This document shows, piece after piece, positions 58,218-64,000 of a DNA stretch of 64,000 nt (the first letter of the stretch is position 1; each line of letters starts with the position of its first letter). A program made the translations under genes and the position numbers. The notes below the pieces were generated by a model that worked only from the letters and a program-made list of their open reading frames with translations, ran no database searches and was not told the DNA's origin. Source of the DNA: Sialis fuliginosa (lineage: Eukaryota > Arthropoda > Insecta > Megaloptera > Sialidae); assembly GCA_961205875.1 (NCBI GenBank), contig OY540809.1, positions 17,496,267 to 17,560,266 of the forward strand, read 5' to 3'.

Positions 58218-58620
58218 TACAGTGTATTCCAAGTTGGGGGACAATTAGAAGTGTTGTAGTAACCTTTGGTCAAATTGTAAGGGAATATTTTACAACAAAC
58301 GTTGTAGACTTATATTATAGGAAATTTAATACTCTACAAAAAAGATTCAATAAAATTTTCACGTAACATGTATCGTTCTTGAAACATCTTGAAAAAAATA
58401 AATATTTTGGGATGTCACCCCTCCTCCATATACATGATTTTGAAATGTGAAACCAACCAAGTTTCATTAATATCAGTTTAAAGGGTTCATGAGTTATGCG
58501 TGTGAGAAGGATTCAGTTGACAGACAGATAGACATGGAACGAAGAGTGTTTATCTTAACCTGAAACGGAAAGATCAAGTTAAAAATTTGAAATCGGAGAA
58601 CAGTTTTTTTTCTCATTTTA
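58218..58620 (-). repeat. Truncated MITE fused to an inverted dispersed repeat
   Basis: 58218-58277 starts CAGTGTATTCCAAGTTG and equals one end of the MITE 4788-5167. From 58278 it switches abruptly to the inverse of 29370-29720 (GTAAGGGAATATTTTACAAC to CGGAGAACAG). Confidence 0.75.
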
Positions 58621-60169
58621 AAACGAAAACTCCAAAGAAAATTGAAGTATCATCAATTTTTATTAAACCTATTTTCCATTGAAGACATCCTAGCAATGAA
58701 AATAAACCTAATTGAATTGAATATATACTATATATTCTTGTGTCAAAAAAAAACTACTTATGTTTTCCAATTTTCAATAGATCAGTGTAAATAGGTTGTT
58801 ATTATTATTAAAATTTTCAAAAATTTCAGTTTATTAATTAATCCATACTAATATTATAAACGCAAAAGTATAACTATGTCTGTATGTCTGTTTGTTACCT
58901 TTTCACGGCTAAACCGCTGAACTGATTTTGATGAAATTTGGTAAGGGGATAGCTTGCATCTGGATTAGATTTTTTTAAATACAAATTCCTCGCGGACAAA
59001 GTCACGGGTAACATAAAATAAAAAATACATTTTTGAGCCTAATTTCTTTACACCGTACCCTCGACTAGGCGCCAAATTCCACGATAACAATATCATCGCG
59101 TCGCCATGAAAGACGTTATAACCCAACTATTGTCAGTGGAGACAGAATAGGTTAATATCATTGACAATAAAAAAAAATTAGACCTATCAGTTCAATAATT
59201 CGGGAGCCACATGGTCATTGTACGAGTATGTTCGGAGGTACATAACATGAAACTCTGATAAAGCGAGATCGTTTATACCTGTAGGCCTGTTGGGGAACAT
59301 AAAAAATGCAATAAAAACAAATAACACTTCCATGTAAATAAAAATATAATACATACCTACCATACTATCAAAGTGATAATAGAAAAAATAGTATTTGATA
59401 ATTTATAATAAATAAAAATAGAAAAAAAGGGAATGAATTGTTATCTCAAGTTTCAGTCCTCTATATCAGTGGTCTCCAAAGTGGGATACGCAGTGATACT
59501 TGGAAGTACTGTAATGCAATAAAATTGCCCAGCGTACAGAAAAGGCGTTACACCCGGTCGGCTACAGTGGAGAAGGGGGTAGGTTGTCAATTTGTTATTT
59601 TTTTTTCCTTTAGTAGGTGGGGTCGAATTAAAAGGTGATAATAATATATAGCAAAAAAAAAAAAATTATAATATAGAAAATATACTTCAAGAATATTTAC
59701 TTATTAAGAAGGGCGCCACGTGATTTTTAAATTACTACGCCTCTGGTAAATCACAAAATCCGTCGTTGAACGTTGTATGGAACAGGGTTTTAAATAAAAT
59801 CACTGTATCGGCTTGTGAAGTGCTTAGTTATATTTAACAAATAAGAAAATAGTTAATCGGTATTGTATGGACATTAAGGAGAACAAACATAAGAAATATA
59901 TGTGTATAAATGTAAATCTATTCAGTAGCACAATTACCATAACAAGATTATAAAATAATTAAATGTAGCATTATTTAAGGTAATTTGTACATATTATTTT
60001 TGTTTGAAATTCGCATACAAATAAATAGAGTATTTAATACGATAATATAACTTATGAACTAGCTATGTATAAAGAAATAGAAACTTAAAAAAATGTATGA
60101 CAATAGAAACCTGAATATGGTTGCAACCCTAAAACGAAAAGTATATGTTCATAAATACGAGTAGCTACT
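58621..60169. other. Left flank of the retrotransposon, no gene seen
   Basis: 58850-59010 is a dispersed repeat (CCATACTAATATTATAAACG, GGCTAAACCGCTGAACTGAT, GCGGACAAAGTCACGGG). An isolated hAT-like end (CAGTGGTCTCCAAAGTGGG) is at about 59466. The rest is AT-rich. Confidence 0.5.
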
Positions 60170-60705
60170 GTATGTTCCGTACGCCCGGCACACGTGAATC
60201 TTACGCACTTAAAATCAGTTTAGCACTGTGGTATTTTGAAAAAAAACAATAAACAATAACAAACAATATTATCCACTTATCTGCACGGACTCCATATCCC
60301 TGGGCTCCAGGTTGGCAAGTCGGGACCTCCACTCCTTAACCAAAATTGACTCCGTGGGCACGACAATAATAAATCCCCCTCTCAAGGGTAAGGGCCGGTC
60401 GGACCTCCAAAATTCCGGACTCCTCAAAATTTTAATGTCGCCTCCTTTTTAAGCGATATATTGTTGCTTCAACTTTGTGCTATATGCGTATATTACACCG
60501 ATCTTATCTCTGCCGTTGTCTCTGCTTGCCCCGTTCCTCGACAAGTCAGCGCCCGAATTGAGAGTGCACGCAAGGTCGTTGCAATTAATTCAAAAGATAA
60601 GAATAATGCATACCGAAGAATGCATGAAATTGCAGCAAAATCTTATACTTTAAAACCAAATATTATTTAATAATAAAATATTTAAATCCAAAAAAAATCA
60701 TTACA
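60170..60705 (-). repeat. Probable 3' LTR of the Ty3/gypsy element
   Basis: On the minus strand, TGTAATGA starts at 60705, two bases after the polypurine tract. The following 500 bp are richer in GC than the flank and lack coding sequence. The outer boundary (about 60170) is a guess based on the change of composition, because the 5' LTR is outside the window. Confidence 0.5.
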
Positions 60706-60707
60706 AA

Positions 60708-60720
60708 CCCCCCCTTTTCT
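60708..60720 (-). other. Polypurine tract
   Basis: AGAAAAGGGGGGG on the minus strand, 16 bp after the pol stop and directly before the LTR start. It is the expected plus-strand primer site. Confidence 0.8.
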
Positions 60721-60736
60721 TCGGCGCGAATTTCTA

Positions 60737-63700
60737 TCAGAAATTCGGCGAAAACTGCTTGAGATCTTTCACGTGCCAAATCCCTCTCGACTTGCCATTC
60801 TCATCCTGGATCTCGTACGTTACTGCTGAGACCTTCCTTCTAACACGAAAAGGTCCCACAAATTTTGGGGCTAAACTTGCTGAAAAATTTTTCGAGGCAT
60901 CGGACAGAACATAGTTTCTTTTCAAGACTGGCTCCCCGACCTCAAATATCACAGGTCGTCTGCGTAGGTTGTAAACTCGTTCGTTTGTTGTGTGCGCGTC
61001 TCCCAGTTGTTTCTGCACTCTCGTTCTTATTTCGTCAAAGATCTTACTTCTCTCCGCTCGATCTTCGACTGCGACACCCAGTTCGGGACGGTTGTCTTGG
61101 TTCCCAAAACTTTTGCCATTTAAGACATATTGCCTGCCGAAGTTGACAAAGTACGGCGTATCCTTCAGTACCTCGTGCCGCGCAGTTCTCAACGCACATC
61201 CGAACTCTGCCATATGATCATCCCATCGTTTATGGTTGGCGTCTTTGATGTAAGATCGTATCATGGTCTTAACGACACGGTTCACGCGTTCAACGGGGTT
61301 GGCCTGGGGGTGGTAATTCGCCGTGTATAATGGTTTTACTCCGTACTTCTGTAGAAGTTCGCGGAATTCTGCGCTTTTAAATTGGACCCCGTTGTCGCAG
61401 ATGAGATACTGAGGAGCGCCGAACATCAACATTACTTCGTCCTCTATTTTCTTGATAATTGGGTTCGTCTTGGCTGTGCGCAGTGGAAAAATCAGCGGGA
61501 ACTTGCTAAAATAGTCGGAAACAACCAGGATGTAGCAGTTTCCTTTCGAAGAACGTGGAAGTGGGCCCATTAGGTCCACGCTCACCATCTGCCATGGCTG
61601 AGAAATGGTCGGCCGTTTTCCCATAAGGCCAACGGGTCCTGCTTGACTTGGTTTCTGTTCCGCGCACACGCGACAATTCTTAACGTAACGAGCTGCGTCT
61701 GCTCTCATTTTTGGCCAATAATACTGTTGGGCGAGACGGTGGTATGTTTTGCTAGAGCCAAGGTGTCCAGAAGTCGGCTCGTCGTGACACTCAACCAGTG
61801 CCTCCACCCGAGACTCCTTCGGCAAGACCTTCCTCCATTCCCACGTATGAATAATACCCTGGCTACGGACCTTCTTCAGCAATACCGAACCATCGACCCG
61901 CCAGTTCGCCATTTTCCGTGGAAAATCATTTACCCTCTGACACATGTTAACGTACCATTTGTCCTTTGGTCTCTCCGGGACCTCAACAACGTCTAGTGGT
62001 ACGGCCCTCGACAAGGCGTCGGGAACGAGATGGTCCTTTCCCTTCCGGTGTATGACTGAGAAGTCGTATTGCTGTAAGCGCAGCGCCCATCTGGCCAGTC
62101 TCCCAGCGGGATCCTTCAGGTTGCTCAGCCAAATTAGTGAGTGGTGATCTGTGATCACAGTAAACTTTGCACCCTCAAGATATGGACGAAACTTTTCCAC
62201 TGACCAAATGACAGCTAAGCATTCCTTCTCAGTCGTGGTATAGTTTCTCTCGGCCTTATTTAAACTACGACTCGCGTACCCTATGACGTGTTCCCCATCT
62301 GCTAGTTGTTGAGAGAGAACGGCCCCAAGACCATAGTTGCTGGCGTCAGTCTGAAGGACAAACGGCAGGTCAAAATTCGGGCACGTCAGTACCGGTGCCG
62401 AAACCAATGCATTCTTAAGTGTTTGCAATGCGTTGTCACAACTCTCGGTCCAGGCCCACTTCTTTGTCTTCCTCAGCAGCTCTGTTAGCGGCGCTATTGT
62501 CGTAGAAAAGTCAGGTATGAAGCGACGGTACCAACTAGCCATCCCAATGATTCTCCTCACTTCTCCGACATTCTTGGGTGGTGGAATATTCAGTATGGCA
62601 GACACTTTATCGGGGTCGACATGAAGACCGTTTCGGTCTACCACATAGCCCAAATATCGGAGTTCTGAACGGCATAGCTGGCACTTCTCTTCACTCAACG
62701 ATAGGTTAGCTGCCGCTAACTTTGCGAATACCTTCTTGAGGACATCAATATGTTGCTCGAATGTTTGGGTGCTCACGATTATGTCGTCGAGGTACACGAA
62801 CACGAATGGTTCTAGCTCTGGCCCCAATACCCGATCGATCAGCCGTTGCCAGGTGGCCGGCGCGTTGTGGAGGCCGAACGGCATTCTCGCAAATTGAAAT
62901 AGGCCACGTCCAGGAACGGTAAACGCCGTTTTGTCGCGGCTACTCTTGGCGACGGGGATCTGCCAGTATGCTGACTTCAGATCGAGTGAGGACAGATAGC
63001 GAGCATCCCTCAAACGATCGAGAATAGCCGATATATAAGGCAGCGGATACGCGTCCCTCTTCGTGACTTCATTCACCTTACGGTAATCAACGCAGAACCG
63101 ATATGATCCATCCTTTTTCTTTGCCAGGATAATCGGTGAAGACCACGCACTCTTAGACGGTTCTATGATGCCTTCCTTCAGCATATCATTCACCTCTGCG
63201 TTGATATACTGTTGCACTTTCGGAGATACGGGGTAGTATCGTTGTTTTATTGGGGGACCAGTTGCCAGAATTTCGTGTTCCACCATATTCGTGCATCCAA
63301 ACTTCGGCATATTAGAAAAGTATTCGCCTGTTACCTGAAGGAGTAGTTGTTTTTCGGTATCACATAACTCAAGCCCCAAATGCTGATCTGTCGAAACGTT
63401 TGTGGTACAAACTGGGGTGTCAGTAAAAAACCATTTCCCTCGAGACACGTTAGGCACGACTCCCATAATCCTCCAAAAGTCCAACCCTAGTATGAGGGGG
63501 TAGCTGACTCTTGGGACCACCAGCAGCGTTACCACCCTCACACGGTTTTCCAACTTTATGGGGACTTCGATCGTACCTAGGCTCTCGAGTTCCTCTCCAT
63601 TTGCGACAGTACATGTCACATGCGTCGATCTATTCATCGGTAAGCCCAGATCACGTAGCAGCTTCCATCCATTTTTACCAACTACTGACCTTGAAGCCCC

Positions 63701-63871
63701 CGAATCCAGTAAACCACGCATTTTCACCCCTAGAATGTCCACTTCCAAGTAAGGCCTTTCGTCTCCTTTTCGTCCCATCAATATGTAGTCAAGTTTTGCA
63801 GACAATTTTGACTTGGTCATCCGTTTCATGTTATTGGACAGTTCTTGACCTCGAGCTGCCCTGGAACTTAG
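60737..63871 (-). CDS. Pol polyprotein: protease, RT, RNase H, integrase
   Basis: The frame is open for about 1044 codons after the frameshift point (residue 44 of the open frame) with no stop or indel. Residue numbers here count from the open frame at 64000 and are approximate. The aspartic protease has LLDSGAS at about 97-103 and ILGLDF at about 170-175. The reverse transcriptase has SLDLKSAYWQIP (catalytic Asp about 340) and FVYLDDIIVS (YLDD, about 403-406). RNase H has LQTDAS (about 552), the TEKECLA Glu and TDHHSL. The integrase has an HHCC zinc site (H739, H746, C776, C779), then Asp in VSVDLMGP (809), Asp in ICDNGVQF (869), Glu in HPQANPVERVNR (904), and a C-terminal GPY/F-type block LAPKFVGPFRV. 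All catalytic residues I can check are present, so this copy may be functional. It makes the enzymes for reverse transcription and insertion. Expression depends on the -1 shift at 63871-63877. Short antisense frames over this region are shadows. Confidence 0.95.
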   Translation of the reverse strand, partial: LSSRAARGQELSNNMKRMTKSKLSAKLDYILMGRKGDERPYLEVDILGVKMRGLLDSGASRSVVGKNGWKLLRDLGLPMNRSTHVTCTVANGEELESLGTIEVPIKLENRVRVVTLLVVPRVSYPLILGLDFWRIMGVVPNVSRGKWFFTDTPVCTTNVSTDQHLGLELCDTEKQLLLQVTGEYFSNMPKFGCTNMVEHEILATGPPIKQRYYPVSPKVQQYINAEVNDMLKEGIIEPSKSAWSSPIILAKKKDGSYRFCVDYRKVNEVTKRDAYPLPYISAILDRLRDARYLSSLDLKSAYWQIPVAKSSRDKTAFTVPGRGLFQFARMPFGLHNAPATWQRLIDRVLGPELEPFVFVYLDDIIVSTQTFEQHIDVLKKVFAKLAAANLSLSEEKCQLCRSELRYLGYVVDRNGLHVDPDKVSAILNIPPPKNVGEVRRIIGMASWYRRFIPDFSTTIAPLTELLRKTKKWAWTESCDNALQTLKNALVSAPVLTCPNFDLPFVLQTDASNYGLGAVLSQQLADGEHVIGYASRSLNKAERNYTTTEKECLAVIWSVEKFRPYLEGAKFTVITDHHSLIWLSNLKDPAGRLARWALRLQQYDFSVIHRKGKDHLVPDALSRAVPLDVVEVPERPKDKWYVNMCQRVNDFPRKMANWRVDGSVLLKKVRSQGIIHTWEWRKVLPKESRVEALVECHDEPTSGHLGSSKTYHRLAQQYYWPKMRADAARYVKNCRVCAEQKPSQAGPVGLMGKRPTISQPWQMVSVDLMGPLPRSSKGNCYILVVSDYFSKFPLIFPLRTAKTNPIIKKIEDEVMLMFGAPQYLICDNGVQFKSAEFRELLQKYGVKPLYTANYHPQANPVERVNRVVKTMIRSYIKDANHKRWDDHMAEFGCALRTARHEVLKDTPYFVNFGRQYVLNGKSFGNQDNRPELGVAVEDRAERSKIFDEIRTRVQKQLGDAHTTNERVYNLRRRPVIFEVGEPVLKRNYVLSDASKNFSASLAPKFVGPFRVRRKVSAVTYEIQDENGKSRGIWHVKDLKQFSPNF

Positions 63872-64000
63872 TTTTTTTGTTGCCGACATTGAAGACATTC
63901 GGCCCGCAAAACATTTTGTGCCCCGCACCCAAAACAAAACTTCTTCCGGTGTGAAGAACAAACACGGAATTGGTGTCCCGTACCACCACAGTTCCAACAC
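63868..64000 (-). CDS. Gag C-terminus, zinc knuckle (5' part outside window)
   Basis: In the frame offset by one base from pol, the minus strand reads CWNCGGTGHQFRVC, a perfect CX2CX4HX4C zinc knuckle. A second Cys cluster follows (CFGC..CLQC, C-x2-C spaced about ten residues from C-x2-C). It ends QQKN and TAA at 63870-63868. Such nucleocapsid motifs bind the element's RNA during particle assembly. The rest of gag lies right of the window. Confidence 0.88.
   Translation of the reverse strand, partial: CWNCGGTGHQFRVCSSHRKKFCFGCGAQNVLRAECLQCRQQKN
63871..63877 (-). promoter_or_regulatory. -1 ribosomal frameshift site A AAA AAC
   Basis: In the gag frame the codons are CAA AAA AAC TAA, which places the canonical X XXY YYZ heptamer A AAA AAC directly before the gag stop. 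Slipping by -1 enters the pol frame exactly (next codon CTA, Leu). Whether a pseudoknot follows I cannot judge. Confidence 0.85.

Larger units (their letters stand above)
60170..64000 (-). mobile_element. Ty3/gypsy LTR retrotransposon, 3' portion
   Basis: In minus-strand order: end of gag, frameshift site, pol (protease, reverse transcriptase, RNase H, integrase), polypurine tract, LTR. Integrase after RNase H is the Ty3/gypsy order. There is no third (env-like) frame between pol and the LTR. The element runs off the right edge. Confidence 0.9.

Noticed and set aside
60865-63954. Plus-strand frames of 60-147 codons opposite the retrotransposon (for example 61643-61996, 63511-63954)
   Set aside because: They are antisense shadows of the pol frame, with no family resemblance.
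1-64000. tRNA or rRNA genes
   Set aside because: I saw no convincing cloverleaf or rRNA core. A dedicated scan was not possible.

Overview
The window looks like nuclear DNA from an insect. It is AT-rich, has spliced genes separated by long introns, and is packed with class II transposon derivatives, dispersed repeats and one Ty3/gypsy retrotransposon. The diagnostic gene is a leucokinin (kinin) receptor, a neuropeptide GPCR. Its residues read well against insect kinin receptors. A hemipteran (aphid-like) host is my guess, but the sequence does not settle the order.

Layout. The receptor gene (Lkr) runs on the minus strand. I can place three consecutive coding exons whose splice phases fit: 27033-27130 (glycosylated extracellular N-terminus), 9367-9572 (TM1-TM2) and 4602-4750 (end of TM2 through TM3 and the DRH motif). 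The exons for TM4-TM7 are not visible and should lie left of position 1. The start-codon exon lies right of 27130 and was not found. The 17.5 kb intron between the first two exons holds a leucine-rich-repeat gene on the same strand (22199-23083) that has an in-frame TGA, plus a decayed tandem duplicate of its 5' end. It also holds an orphan TATA+initiator promoter with a splice donor on the plus strand (10187-10275).

Everything from 1 to about 60 kb outside these exons is repeat-derived or featureless AT-rich sequence. At least seven insertions can be delimited by terminal inverted repeats and 8-bp target duplications (hAT type): 1709-2902, 5490-6332, 7293-7806, 12450-13793, 37113-37492, 38544-39078 and 42201-42915, with 44585-44685 as a probable eighth. 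Others are TA-flanked mariner-type elements (1045-1598, 4788-5167, 28106-28881, 51854-52879) or a TTAA-flanked piggyBac-type element (56850-57676). Several are long foldbacks. Nesting is common: hAT into foldback, hAT into another TIR element, and a MITE into a dead mariner transposase.

The right end (about 60170-64000, minus strand) is the 3' part of a Ty3/gypsy element. It carries gag zinc fingers, a canonical A AAA AAC slippery site directly before the gag stop, an uninterrupted protease-RT-RNase H-integrase pol frame, a polypurine tract and a probable 3' LTR. The intact 3.1 kb frame suggests a young insertion. Its 5' half lies beyond the window.
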